DNA of 33,652 nucleotides from an uncultured Treponema sp. (GCA_946537975.1 CAMNGG010000239.1:1-33652), one strand, 5' to 3'; counted from the stretch's first letter, positions 7,921 through 16,552 are shown. Notes: generated by a model from the letters alone, not told the origin. Program-made: numbers and translations.

Positions 7921-9986
7921 TTTTTTCCTCCGTTATTCATTTTTTTATTTGCATTCATTTTTGCTTCAAATACCTGATTGTATTTTTCAGATTCCTTTAT
8001 ACTTCCGTATATTTTTTCGAGATTGTGCAGATTACTTCTCCAGGAATTTATGAACTCATTCAGTTTTTTCTTATCTGTTTCTGTACTTATTTTGATACAG
8101 AGCTCATACAACTTAAAAACCCTTTCTTCAAAATCCCAATGTGCAGTCTTTATTTTTCCTGTAAAGACTTTTTCAAAATAATCATTTTTTGCCTTCTCAG
8201 AATAAAACTTTCCCCAGATCCCCTGCTTATTCAAATAACCATGAAAGCCTGGTGCTTTTTGTTTAACAAGGTCAATAAGAGCCCAGACATCTTCCAGCGA
8301 ATCTGTTGGCTGCAGACAAGGAATAACTGCTTTTAAGAGCTCTGTCAAAACCTGATTTTTTATAGCAGGGTTCTTTGTATATTCTTTTATAACTTTTATT
8401 GCAGAAGGAAAATCCTTTACAGTCTGCTTTATCTGATTTTTATCAATCAAGGAATCAGCAACAACTTCATTTGAAAGCAGTTTTTTTCCGGTCAACTTAA
8501 GATTTAACTGATTCAGTTCATTTAAAATTTTGTCTTTATCGCTTGCAGAATGGTCGGCAACAAGCTTATCTAAAAAGCCGTTAAATTCCTTTTTTAAGCC
8601 GTTCTCTTCATTTAACAAAAGCAGAACAGCAGGCTGACTTTTATAATACTGCTCAACTATTGAAAGAATACAGTCCCTTACATTCAATTCATTTTTCTTT
8701 GGAATATAGGAAAAGGTTATATCTCTTGAAACATCCCCAGCTCTTACAGGGAATTTTTCTGCTTTTATACAAAAAAGATTGTTTACATAAATACACGCAG
8801 AATGAATTACCGCTTCCGGTGCTGAAGGAATTGTAACAATAAGTCGACCGCTTTCTGCCTTTACCGCTAATTTATTCGCATTGAATACAATAACAGACTT
8901 CACGTCTTTGTTTTTATTTTTGCCATCCGAAATTTTCTGAAAAAAGTTTTCTTCATTGAAGAAAGAATTTTCAACTATAAAAGCTTTACAGTTATTATTA
9001 CCGGTAGCATAATTAATACGATACTGAACATTTTTTATGGAATGTTCAAAATTGCTTATCGTATCACTTGAAAACAACAATAACTCCTGGACCTGTGAAT
9101 CAGGCTTTGTAATTGAAGATACAGGACATACTTTCAGGCTTTCTGGAGGATTATTTTCAAAGTTTTTAAGACTTTCTTCCTCAAGTTCAACAGCTTTATT
9201 ACCTTCAAGCTTCCAGAGGAGTCCATCTTTTAACTGAACTTTATGCTTACTGTTTTCATAGCAGACATTGCGTTCACTTGGAAACACAGCACTAATCTGG
9301 GTATCTACTTTGAGCCAGTCAATTTTCTTTTGCTTAGCTTTCTTATTTTTCTTTTTATTATCCTCTGCCTGCGGCCAGTTTTTAGACAGCATTGCTTTTA
9401 CAAGTGGATCGTCTGCCAGGCTGTCTGTCTGTTTCTTTTTGTCCTGATTTTCAGTTTCCGGTTTTTGAGCTTCCAGATAATTTCGGATTTGTTTCTCTGG
9501 AAAATATTTTTCATTACCCTCTTCTTCAAGAGGTATATAATTACCTTTAGGCTCAGAAGTAAAATTATTTCTGTCGGTAATCAGCTTTTTATTTAAAGCA
9601 TCATATACTACATTCACTATATCTCTTTGCTCTTCTGCCGGCAAAAAGCCCTTCTGCTGCATTTCTTTTCCAAGCGGTAAAACTTTTACATCGCTAAGCT
9701 TAAGCTGGTTAAGAGTAGTATCATCTGTAAAGTCCTTACAGTTTACAGCACTTAAATCGTAAAGTGTTTTTAAAACAGGCATAATAAGTTTTTCAGGATT
9801 ATCAATCATAAAATATTTTTTGAAAAAATCCTCGAGGTTTTCATTCTGAAATTCACTTCCCTCGGCTTTTATAAGCGCTTCCAGAAAAAGCCATTCAAAA
9901 GCCGTAGACTTACGGGGAGTAAGATGCGAAACCATAACTTTATATTTCATATAAGGATGTGCTATTATTTCTTCACAAACTTCCAT
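7917..9986 (-). CDS. Large protein of unknown function in the helicase/AAA+ operon
   Basis: I do not recognise the 689-residue protein. The first 150 residues look helical and winged-helix-like, with LKLSDVKVLPLGKEMQQKGF and LP near 96-117 and repeated aliphatic helices. Residues about 180-230 are a Lys/Gln-rich linker (KKKNKKAKQKK). Residues 240-460 contain several beta strands (KSVIVFNAN, GRLIVTIPS, VIHSACIYV), and the C-terminal third is helical. There is no signal peptide, membrane helix or clear catalytic motif. It starts 12 bp after the helicase stop and overlaps the coiled-coil gene by 4 bp, so it is an integral part of the operon. It could be a scaffold or nucleic-acid-binding partner of the helicase. 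Confidence 0.8.
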   Translation of the reverse strand: MEVCEEIIAHPYMKYKVMVSHLTPRKSTAFEWLFLEALIKAEGSEFQNENLEDFFKKYFMIDNPEKLIMPVLKTLYDLSAVNCKDFTDDTTLNQLKLSDVKVLPLGKEMQQKGFLPAEEQRDIVNVVYDALNKKLITDRNNFTSEPKGNYIPLEEEGNEKYFPEKQIRNYLEAQKPETENQDKKKQTDSLADDPLVKAMLSKNWPQAEDNKKKNKKAKQKKIDWLKVDTQISAVFPSERNVCYENSKHKVQLKDGLLWKLEGNKAVELEEESLKNFENNPPESLKVCPVSSITKPDSQVQELLLFSSDTISNFEHSIKNVQYRINYATGNNNCKAFIVENSFFNEENFFQKISDGKNKNKDVKSVIVFNANKLAVKAESGRLIVTIPSAPEAVIHSACIYVNNLFCIKAEKFPVRAGDVSRDITFSYIPKKNELNVRDCILSIVEQYYKSQPAVLLLLNEENGLKKEFNGFLDKLVADHSASDKDKILNELNQLNLKLTGKKLLSNEVVADSLIDKNQIKQTVKDFPSAIKVIKEYTKNPAIKNQVLTELLKAVIPCLQPTDSLEDVWALIDLVKQKAPGFHGYLNKQGIWGKFYSEKAKNDYFEKVFTGKIKTAHWDFEERVFKLYELCIKISTETDKKKLNEFINSWRSNLHNLEKIYGSIKESEKYNQVFEAKMNANKKMNNGGKK

Positions 9987-9998
9987 CTTTAAACTCTC

Positions 9999-12900
9999 CT
10001 AACCTTTAGCTTCGTTATATTCTTTCAAAATATTTTTTTCAACTTCTGTAGAAATCAGTTTTGCAGAGCCTGCAAAGCAGCCATGACGTTTCAAGTCATC
10101 AATTATATTTGCATAAACAGGCAGCGTAAGTTCACCTTCCGAATCCATTTTTGGAATAGTAATTTTAAGATGATTGTAAGTATGCTCTGCCCCAACAATA
10201 AAAAGCAGATTTTGTGCACGCGAAAAAGCAACGTTAATTCGCTCATAAGTTACAACATGCTTTGAAGCATTACCTTGCTTATTATTACGGACAAGGCTCG
10301 TTATAATTATGTTCTTTTCCTTACCCTGAAAGCGGTCTACAGTATTTACATCAATATCAATAGCTTCAAAGGCATCCTTGAATTCTTTTGAATTACGGAT
10401 TTTTCTAACCTCGGCTCGAATTTCATTTACCTGGCGCTGATAGAAGCTGATTACTCCTACTGAAACCGCATCTTTTTTTCCAAGCCCCTGCTTTTTATAC
10501 TCTGCCGCAATCTTTTTCAAAAGCTCTATTATCAGATACTTTTCCATAATATTGCAGGCAGAGGTACTGTTCTGACGGAAAGTTTCATAAATTGGCTTTG
10601 GAGCATTTTTAGTGCTGCTAGGCAAAAACGATGAATCAAGCCAGTAAACGTGTTTTTTTGGCTGAATGAACGAAGAACCGTCAATTCCATCAATCTTGAG
10701 ATTATGGGCTTTTTCTTTATTTTCAACCTCGGGAGAATTACCGTTCTGCAGTCTGCCGTCATAAAAGCGATTAATAACATTCATAATATCAGAATGCATA
10801 CGGTACTGAGTCAAAAGCGAATGCTTTATCTTTTCATCAGCCTGTTCAAAGTAAGCCTTAAATAGAGAAGCAGTTACCATATTTTTAAACTTATTAAAAT
10901 TATCCTCGTTAAGAACCTGTCTTAAGTCTTCTTCCTCCTCGCTTAAATCATCAATCATCTCTTTGTAAGATTTTTCATGTTCTTCAAACATTGGAGGAAG
11001 CTGTCGGTGGTCTCCTACGAGTATTACCTTTCCAGCCTTCATAAGAGGAATAAGCAGTTCAGGAGGTGTAGCCTTACTTACCTCATCTATGATTACTACA
11101 TCAAAATTATCAAAGCCTTTATCCGAAAGATCTTTCATGTTGCTTGTACAGGAAACACCCACTACATTGCAGGAATTAATATAGGAGTCCAGAAAATACT
11201 CATTATCATACCGATAGGTATTTTCATCATCCAGCTTCTGGCAGAATTTCTGCATTGTTTCGCCAAAGCCAGTGCGTAAAAGCTTTGATTTATTCTGTTC
11301 AGATTCCAGCTGCTTTAAACGCAATTTTATTGCCTCTGACAGCTCTATACCATTTGCGGCTTCAGAAAGCTCATAGCGTGAACACAACTCGCGGATTTGA
11401 CTTGACTTAGACTTTCGCTGTCTGCCTTTATCTTTAAGCTCCTGCTTAAGAGTATTTATTTTTCCTTCCAGAGCATTCTTAGCTTCCACAAGAGACTTCA
11501 TTCCTTCTGACGAATTAGACTGTATTAATTGCTGCATTTTTTTCAGCGAGTCATTAACAGAGTCTTTCCATTGATTATAAACAGACTCAAGCAGGCGGCC
11601 TACTGAAGTCTTGTCGCTTTTGCATTTAGCCTGCAAATCTGCAGAAAAGGCTTTGCGAATCTCAGAGGATAATTCGATACCACCTGAGATTGAAATCTTA
11701 TCTCTTTTAAGCTTCAGACTATCCCATTCTTTTTTCTTTGTCTGGCTGAGTTCTTCATTTCCAGCGTCAACCGCTTCAAGATATTGCTTTTTTACAATTT
11801 CAATCTGTGCATTCAAGTTTTCGAATTCTGAATCTCCATTATTTGAACCGCTTGTTTTCTCTAAATTCTCAGAAAGCTTTTTAAACTCTAACATAACAAG
11901 ATGATTTGCTGAAATAAAATTGTCGGGTATAGTTATACCATTGCTTTGCGCAAAGTCCCTTATCGCTGAAAGCTCATTTCTTAGCACTGAAGAAAATTCA
12001 TCTGGAAGAACATCGTAGGGTTTTCCGTTATCAATAAAGGCCTTAAAGGCATCAAGCTTACGGCGAAGATTTTCCTTATCTGAATTAGCGGCTTCTATTT
12101 TCCTTAATTCTTCTATAGTTTTATTATATTTTGAGTTTTCTGTATCTATAGTTTTGTTAAGTTCTTCAATTTGAATTCCAAGCCCATCAAAATCTTTCTG
12201 CAACAAAGTTACATCGCGTAAATCCTTATTACATTGATTAATACTTTTATCAACGCCATTCCAGCCGTCAAGAAATTTTGAAGATATAGATTTTGAAAGC
12301 GATTGGTAATAATACTTTAAAGCGTCTTTTTCGATGTATTTACATTCCTGCTCTTCATCATTCTTCTTTTTCTTTTTGCCACCACGACCACCAAGTCGAA
12401 TTGCACGAATAGAAGGATTATTTGAAAGTCTGTCCAAAGCGTTATCAACCGCATCATTAGACTGAGAAGAAACAAGAACACGAAGTCCTTTACGGGCAAA
12501 CTGATAAATTATTTCAGCGATTACTGTAGTTTTACCGGTTCCAGGAGGTCCCTGCAGCAAAAACAGTTCTTCTGCATTTAAAGCTTTTTCTACAGCCTCT
12601 TTCTGATTTTGATTCTGAGCAATTTTTGGATTCGCCCATTCTGTTATTTCTGCGGCTTCTCTTGCAGGAATCGCTGCCTGTTTTACATCAAAAAGCCAGT
12701 TAATAAGAGTTTGAGAATAACAGTTACCCTCTTCAAGGTTGCTTATTGCCTGTTCAAATCTTCTTATAAGCGCAAAGTCACCAGCGGCAGAAAGTGCAAT
12801 AAATCCATTTTTTGGAATAGCAGAAATATAGTCTTCGATTTTTGTATCATTTTCTGTATCATCCGATTCATCTGCTGACTCCCCTTCCTGCTCCTCTGAG

Positions 12901-14048
12901 GGCTCCTCTTCTTTAGCTTCCTTTAATAATTCATCGGGAAGCTTATAGGAAGCATCGACTATAAAAGCATGCTGAAACTGCTCCTTTAATTCTTCTACTG
13001 AGAAAGTATTATCGCTGCTATTTATAATAGCATTATCTTCCTCTTTTGAAGATGGATGTTTATGAGCAAGCTCTGGATTTTCTTCTGCGCTGCCAGTCAG
13101 TTCCTCTTCGTACGAAAAACCTTGCAAAAAGCCCAAGCTGTTAGTGATATTGTCACCAAAAGATTTTTTACATTTTCTTACATACATCAGTTCTCTATCA
13201 TAATTAAACTTCCAGAAATCAAGCGAAATAAGATTATTAAAAATACAGGCATCGCGTTTTATATAGCGTTTCTCTTTTTCAAAGACTTCTTTTGATTCGA
13301 AGATTAAACTAAAAGTGATTGTCTTAGTTTCTTTGTTGTATTCGAAGTCAAAATATTTAGCACCATGAATCTGTTTATTTGTAATTTCCTTACGCCAATC
13401 CAGGTATTTCTTCCATTGTTCAAGATTATCCATTGCATTCTTACGAATAGATGGTAATGATGCAAGAAGAGTTGTAAAGTTTAAATCAGAAGGATTAGGA
13501 TTTGGAAGAAAAGACAGTTCACATTCGGCTTCAAAGTCCTTTTTTTCGGTTTCCTGTATTATTTGAATTGAATCTATTATGCTTATCCCTACTTCGCCTT
13601 CCTCTGTTATAAATCTGTGGCCAAGAAAAAGCAGGGTTTCATTTTCCTCAAGGTATTTGTCACAAAAGTCTCCTTCGCTTCGCACAGGACGAATTCCAAA
13701 CTGTATTTTGTCACTTGATGGAGAGAGATTTCGTATATAATACTTTTTTGATAAACCTGGTACAAAATTTTCTTTTATAATGGAATTAAGGAGAGGATTG
13801 ATTTCAGCATCAGAATTATCTGCTATTTCCTTTAACTTTGGACTATGAGCAAGCAAATTTCTTTCATTTTCTTTTCTATTTTTTAAACTTGGAATCCCCT
13901 TATTGAGCTGTATACAGACTTCTATTGATTTATTATTTTTTGAAGAAGTATTTTTTGGAGCCAAAGAATCCCACCACTCTTGTATAAAATCTGCAGCCTT
14001 GTCTATGGCATTTAAATCTATATCATTAAGTACATTATCTTTTTGCAT
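9999..14048 (-). CDS. UPF1/DNA2-like superfamily 1 helicase with long N-terminal extension
   Basis: The 1349-residue protein heads the five-gene operon. The SF1 helicase motifs are complete: Walker A GPPGTGKT (500-507), the Ia-like VLVSSQSNDAVDNAL, Walker B VVIIDEVSKA (D988), motif III VGDHRQLPP (about 1009), motif IV LTQYRMHS (about 1083), motif V VDRFQGKEK (about 1240) and motif VI INVAFSRAQ (about 1275). This is the AAA_11/AAA_12 pattern of UPF1/DNA2/SMUBP2-type enzymes. About 400 residues between motifs Ia and II are coiled-coil-rich, a large insertion. The N-terminal 480 residues are unrecognised, with a very acidic linker near 375-405. Such helicases act on DNA or RNA; which one cannot be told here. 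The ATG is only 5 nt from a TATAAT box, suggesting a leaderless mRNA. Confidence 0.92.
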   Translation of the reverse strand: MQKDNVLNDIDLNAIDKAADFIQEWWDSLAPKNTSSKNNKSIEVCIQLNKGIPSLKNRKENERNLLAHSPKLKEIADNSDAEINPLLNSIIKENFVPGLSKKYYIRNLSPSSDKIQFGIRPVRSEGDFCDKYLEENETLLFLGHRFITEEGEVGISIIDSIQIIQETEKKDFEAECELSFLPNPNPSDLNFTTLLASLPSIRKNAMDNLEQWKKYLDWRKEITNKQIHGAKYFDFEYNKETKTITFSLIFESKEVFEKEKRYIKRDACIFNNLISLDFWKFNYDRELMYVRKCKKSFGDNITNSLGFLQGFSYEEELTGSAEENPELAHKHPSSKEEDNAIINSSDNTFSVEELKEQFQHAFIVDASYKLPDELLKEAKEEEPSEEQEGESADESDDTENDTKIEDYISAIPKNGFIALSAAGDFALIRRFEQAISNLEEGNCYSQTLINWLFDVKQAAIPAREAAEITEWANPKIAQNQNQKEAVEKALNAEELFLLQGPPGTGKTTVIAEIIYQFARKGLRVLVSSQSNDAVDNALDRLSNNPSIRAIRLGGRGGKKKKKNDEEQECKYIEKDALKYYYQSLSKSISSKFLDGWNGVDKSINQCNKDLRDVTLLQKDFDGLGIQIEELNKTIDTENSKYNKTIEELRKIEAANSDKENLRRKLDAFKAFIDNGKPYDVLPDEFSSVLRNELSAIRDFAQSNGITIPDNFISANHLVMLEFKKLSENLEKTSGSNNGDSEFENLNAQIEIVKKQYLEAVDAGNEELSQTKKKEWDSLKLKRDKISISGGIELSSEIRKAFSADLQAKCKSDKTSVGRLLESVYNQWKDSVNDSLKKMQQLIQSNSSEGMKSLVEAKNALEGKINTLKQELKDKGRQRKSKSSQIRELCSRYELSEAANGIELSEAIKLRLKQLESEQNKSKLLRTGFGETMQKFCQKLDDENTYRYDNEYFLDSYINSCNVVGVSCTSNMKDLSDKGFDNFDVVIIDEVSKATPPELLIPLMKAGKVILVGDHRQLPPMFEEHEKSYKEMIDDLSEEEEDLRQVLNEDNFNKFKNMVTASLFKAYFEQADEKIKHSLLTQYRMHSDIMNVINRFYDGRLQNGNSPEVENKEKAHNLKIDGIDGSSFIQPKKHVYWLDSSFLPSSTKNAPKPIYETFRQNSTSACNIMEKYLIIELLKKIAAEYKKQGLGKKDAVSVGVISFYQRQVNEIRAEVRKIRNSKEFKDAFEAIDIDVNTVDRFQGKEKNIIITSLVRNNKQGNASKHVVTYERINVAFSRAQNLLFIVGAEHTYNHLKITIPKMDSEGELTLPVYANIIDDLKRHGCFAGSAKLISTEVEKNILKEYNEAKG

Positions 14049-14053
14049 ACTTA

Positions 14054-14146
14054 ATTATAGCATATATATATTCAAAAGTTGACACGAAAAAAAACATTTT
14101 TTTCAAAACTCTCTGTCAACTTTTCCCACTCCCCACTCTATATAAT
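14054..14146. promoter_or_regulatory. Symmetric divergent promoter with 11-bp inverted repeat
   Basis: A perfect 11-bp inverted repeat, AAAAGTTGACA (14074-14084) and TGTCAACTTTT (14114-14124), flanks a 29-bp centre. In each direction the near arm reads TGTCAACTTTT and is followed after 14 bp (minus) or 16 bp (plus) by a consensus TATAAT (14059-14054 minus; 14141-14146 plus). Start codons follow after 5 nt and 4 nt. The arms thus occupy the -35 position of both promoters but do not present a consensus -35 in that orientation. This suggests an activator or repressor box, or an alternative -35, controlling the five-gene operon and the plus-strand trio together. Confidence 0.65.
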
Positions 14147-14150
14147 TAAC

Positions 14151-14636
14151 ATGGACACAATAAGAATAATTTTAACCTGGGGCGGCGTTGGAGTCGCAAT
14201 TGGAATCGGGATTGTTGCGGTTATTGCCGTAGCAGTCAAACTAAGCGAGTTTTACGCAAAGCTTTTCCCTAAAAAGGATTTGCCCAAAGTTGATTTTCTG
14301 GAAAGCCAGCTGAATACCATGGGGCGCGACTATGTAGTTTTTTCTTACGAGATGAAAATGGTAACAAAGCTGCTGGTAGAAAAACTCAAGGACCTGCGTT
14401 TTGATCTCTGGAGTCTGGATTACATTCTTCCCACTATTTCTATTGCGACGGCGAACTTCCCCGCAGGAAAAAACTGCGCAATCAGAATTGAAGGAAAAGA
14501 AATCTTTAACGGGGAAATTGCAGCGCAATATTCAGATGAAAAAAAAGCAGACTTCATAGCCTGGAAAATCAGAAAGTATTTTGAAGCAAAAGAAAAGGAA
14601 GAAAAAACAGCTGAAGAAGGAGGAAAGGTAAATTGA
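14151..14636 (+). CDS. Small protein with N-terminal membrane anchor, unknown function
   Basis: I do not recognise the 161-residue protein. Residues 4-30 form one Gly/Val/Ile-rich transmembrane helix; the rest is soluble and charged, including LPTISIATANFPAGKN and a Lys/Glu-rich C-terminal helix. The frame extends upstream to a TTG at 14079, but that codon is part of the inverted-repeat promoter, so I start at the ATG at 14151. No ribosome binding site precedes it, and a TATAAT ends 4 nt upstream, so the mRNA would be leaderless or start slightly later. First gene of a plus-strand trio; the next gene starts inside its stop codon. Confidence 0.65.
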   Translation: MDTIRIILTWGGVGVAIGIGIVAVIAVAVKLSEFYAKLFPKKDLPKVDFLESQLNTMGRDYVVFSYEMKMVTKLLVEKLKDLRFDLWSLDYILPTISIATANFPAGKNCAIRIEGKEIFNGEIAAQYSDEKKADFIAWKIRKYFEAKEKEEKTAEEGGKVN

Positions 14637-15349
14637 AAGATCACTTTATTGGAATGAAGGATAATGTTCTTTACCTTCGAGAGTATGGTTCTAACTGGAC
14701 TTCTACCTATGATTCGGAAGAATCTCTTTTATCTACGGATGCAGAAATGATTTTTGAACATACAATCAATAATCTTAAGTTTGGAAATGATATTCTGCTG
14801 ATTAAGGATTCTTCTTCGAATGATTATTTTGATTTTGGAATCAAGATTACTAAAGAAGGTTTTATACCAAATAAATCTCTTCTGGGACTGTATTCTCTCT
14901 GCAAGGCTGAAAATAATTCCACTTATCCTATCACCTCCCGCCTGAATGTAAAATTCAACAATTATTATTCCGTCACTTCTTTTTTTGAATGCCCGGGTCT
15001 TACAACAGAAGTGAAAGACAAAACTGAATGGATGAAACTTTTTAAGCTTTTGGAAGAAGCCGGAAAATCCGTTGGCATTTATTGTCTGCATTTATTTAAA
15101 ACTGATGAATGTAAAGCCGGAGCAAAACTCCTTCTGGCCGCTGATGATTTATATAATCTGAAATCCGCGTCAAAACTTTTCCGTAACGCAGGAAACAATT
15201 ACGAAGAATACTTTTATCAGAAAGAAGAATGTAGTTCGTTTCTTAAGACTATTTCTAATCGAGAAAACATCAAAATAGAAAAAGATGATGCCCACCGCGT
15301 CATTTTTGAAAACACAAACAAAGGAGATGTGAAAAATGAAAAAGAATAA
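14633..15349 (+). CDS. Unknown soluble protein, TTG start, coupled to its neighbours
   Basis: I do not recognise the 238-residue protein. It has no signal peptide or membrane helix and is rich in aromatic residues and Asn/Ser. A TTG start overlaps the preceding gene's TGA stop (TTGA), and a strong GGAGGAAAGG lies a few nt upstream, which supports this rare start. It overlaps the next gene by 14 bp. The three plus-strand genes are therefore translationally coupled. Nothing in the sequence indicates an enzymatic role. Confidence 0.7.
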   Translation: MKDHFIGMKDNVLYLREYGSNWTSTYDSEESLLSTDAEMIFEHTINNLKFGNDILLIKDSSSNDYFDFGIKITKEGFIPNKSLLGLYSLCKAENNSTYPITSRLNVKFNNYYSVTSFFECPGLTTEVKDKTEWMKLFKLLEEAGKSVGIYCLHLFKTDECKAGAKLLLAADDLYNLKSASKLFRNAGNNYEEYFYQKEECSSFLKTISNRENIKIEKDDAHRVIFENTNKGDVKNEKE

Positions 15350-16040
15350 TTTTCTTACAAAAATAGTGATTATGTTCCTTGCCCTTATAATTACAGCAAG
15401 CACAAAAGCTTTTGCTGCAGGCCGTTATAATCCGGAAGGATCAGCTGGTGTCGAAGGACATTTTTCGGCAATCATAAAAGCTGACAATCCAGATAAGCCT
15501 TATGATGATGCAAATGGACTCGTTTCCCGCTACTCAAAGGGTGAAGAAATTGTCAGTTCCGTAGAAGAAATTGAAATGCCTCTACGCCAGACTGACTATG
15601 GTAAGTACTATGATGATTTCAACCGTCGTGTTTCAAATGAGATTCGTCCCGAAGCTAAAAAGCTTTTTATTGAACAGGAAAAATCAAAAGAAATTACGAA
15701 CCTTGATGACGCTATAATGCCTCTTATCAAAAGAGGTTTATCGGAAGATAGAGATTATTATTACTACTATGCATGGCCGGAATACAAAGTCAACTCTGCT
15801 CTTAATAAATATCCGGTTGCTTTTTATGATTCACTGGGAAGAAAGATTTCTGATGATTTGATTGAAGATGCTGCTAAGCTTTATGAAAAGCAGAAAAGAC
15901 ACAGAGAACTTACAGACTGGAGTTCGACCAGCGTAAGCTCTATCTGGTGTTACATCTGGGGAACTGTAAAGTTTATAATTACACTTATGATTCTCTTCTT
16001 TATTGCGGCTCTCTTTTATAAAAAGGTGATTAAAAAATAA
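15336..16040 (+). CDS. Secreted, C-terminally anchored protein carrying FliF-like peptide motifs
   Basis: The 234-residue protein has a signal peptide (1-27, cleavage likely at AFA-A) and a C-terminal transmembrane helix near 208-228 followed by KKVIKK, so the body should lie in the periplasm. The mature N-terminus begins A-G-R and then YNPEGSAGVEG (31-41) and IKADNPDKPYDD (47-58). FliF of the same window has YNPEGPAGVEG (329-339) and IKADNPDTPFDD (295-306), in the opposite order. By hand count the DNA agrees at about 29/36 and 28/36 positions in the two blocks. The rest shows no similarity to FliF; it has a tyrosine-rich patch (YYYYYAWPEY). Third gene of the trio, overlapping the previous one by 14 bp. 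Function unknown. Confidence 0.75.
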   Translation: MKKNNFLTKIVIMFLALIITASTKAFAAGRYNPEGSAGVEGHFSAIIKADNPDKPYDDANGLVSRYSKGEEIVSSVEEIEMPLRQTDYGKYYDDFNRRVSNEIRPEAKKLFIEQEKSKEITNLDDAIMPLIKRGLSEDRDYYYYYAWPEYKVNSALNKYPVAFYDSLGRKISDDLIEDAAKLYEKQKRHRELTDWSSTSVSSIWCYIWGTVKFIITLMILFFIAALFYKKVIKK

Positions 16041-16043
16041 TCG

Positions 16044-16139
16044 CTGGTTGAGTGCTCGCGAAGCGAGTGTATCGAAACCAAATTAGACGGTGGGTATAAT
16101 GGTGGTTTCGATACGGTGCCTCGCACCACTCAACCACCA
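16044..16139. repeat. REP-like palindromic element (GGTTGAG...TCGAAACCA family)
   Basis: Two arms in inverted orientation: TGGTTGAGTGCTCGCG at the left with ATCGAAACCA, and TGGTTTCGATACGGTGCC with CACTCAACCACC at the right, about 20 bp apart. The left arm contains its own small hairpin CTCGCGAAGCGAG. A related element lies at 21135-21209, and the tandem repeat at 18662-18781 looks derived from the same core. Here it separates the end of accessory region 1 from the convergent fliE stop and may act as a bidirectional terminator. Confidence 0.75.
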
Positions 16140-16150
16140 TTACTTATTAA

Positions 16151-16552
16151 CTACCGAGTAGTAGTAATTTCATTCCAGCCGGTTACCAGGCGGTCGATTA
16201 CTGTCTGTGCGAGGTTTAAGCTCTGGCGGGCCTTTGCCATTGCAATTGTTACGTCGTGAACATCAACTTCGTCAGGACTTGTAATAAGCTTTTCCTGAAC
16301 GGCAGTAACATCCAGCTGATTGCTGTTTACGCTGTTCAAGGCGTCAAGAAGATATGACTGGAAGGTCTTTTTCTGACCACTTTCTTCGAGTCTCTGAATT
16401 GCGGCAGCTTCAGTTGATTTATCTGCGCGATGAATCTTTTCGATTGGTTCCAGTCCCGGAGCATTAGTAGTAATAGCCTGAATTTTCCCCTGACCAAAAT
16501 GAGCCTTGTCTGTGCGAATTAATTGTAATGTTCCGAAATCTTGAATCTTCAT
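16151..16552 (-). CDS. fliE: FliE, flagellar hook-basal body protein
   Basis: FliE links the MS ring to the rod and export gate. The 133-residue length and the C-terminal pattern fit the family: SFQSYLLDALNSVN, then EVDVHDVTIAMAKARQSLNL and TVIDRLVTGWNEI, the conserved FliE end. GAGGGG precedes the ATG. In other spirochetes fliF follows directly; here the downstream neighbour is accessory region 1. Upstream is flgC, 153 bp away, with a repeat element in the gap. Confidence 0.95.
   Translation of the reverse strand: MKIQDFGTLQLIRTDKAHFGQGKIQAITTNAPGLEPIEKIHRADKSTEAAAIQRLEESGQKKTFQSYLLDALNSVNSNQLDVTAVQEKLITSPDEVDVHDVTIAMAKARQSLNLAQTVIDRLVTGWNEITTTR

Noticed and set aside
8790-8830. Phospholipase-D-like HxK motif in the 689-aa protein (VIHSACIYV)
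   Set aside because: The Lys is missing, no second HKD copy is present, and the downstream D/G-S-x-N pattern is absent.
4384-14048. Assignment to Mokosh, Shango, BREX or another named defence system
   Set aside because: No kinase, PLD, TerB, PglX/PglZ or other hallmark component accompanies the helicase; the gene set does not match those I know.
14079-14150. TTG start giving a 185-aa version of the small membrane protein
   Set aside because: The extra codons run through the inverted-repeat promoter, have no ribosome binding site and are not protein-like.
15336-16040. Full FliF paralogue
   Set aside because: Only two short motifs match, in reversed order; ring-building domains and the FliG-binding tail are absent.
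1722-16150. tRNA-type attachment sites or an integrase marking accessory region 1 as an integrative element
   Set aside because: No tRNA-like cloverleaf, integrase or transposase gene was found at either border.
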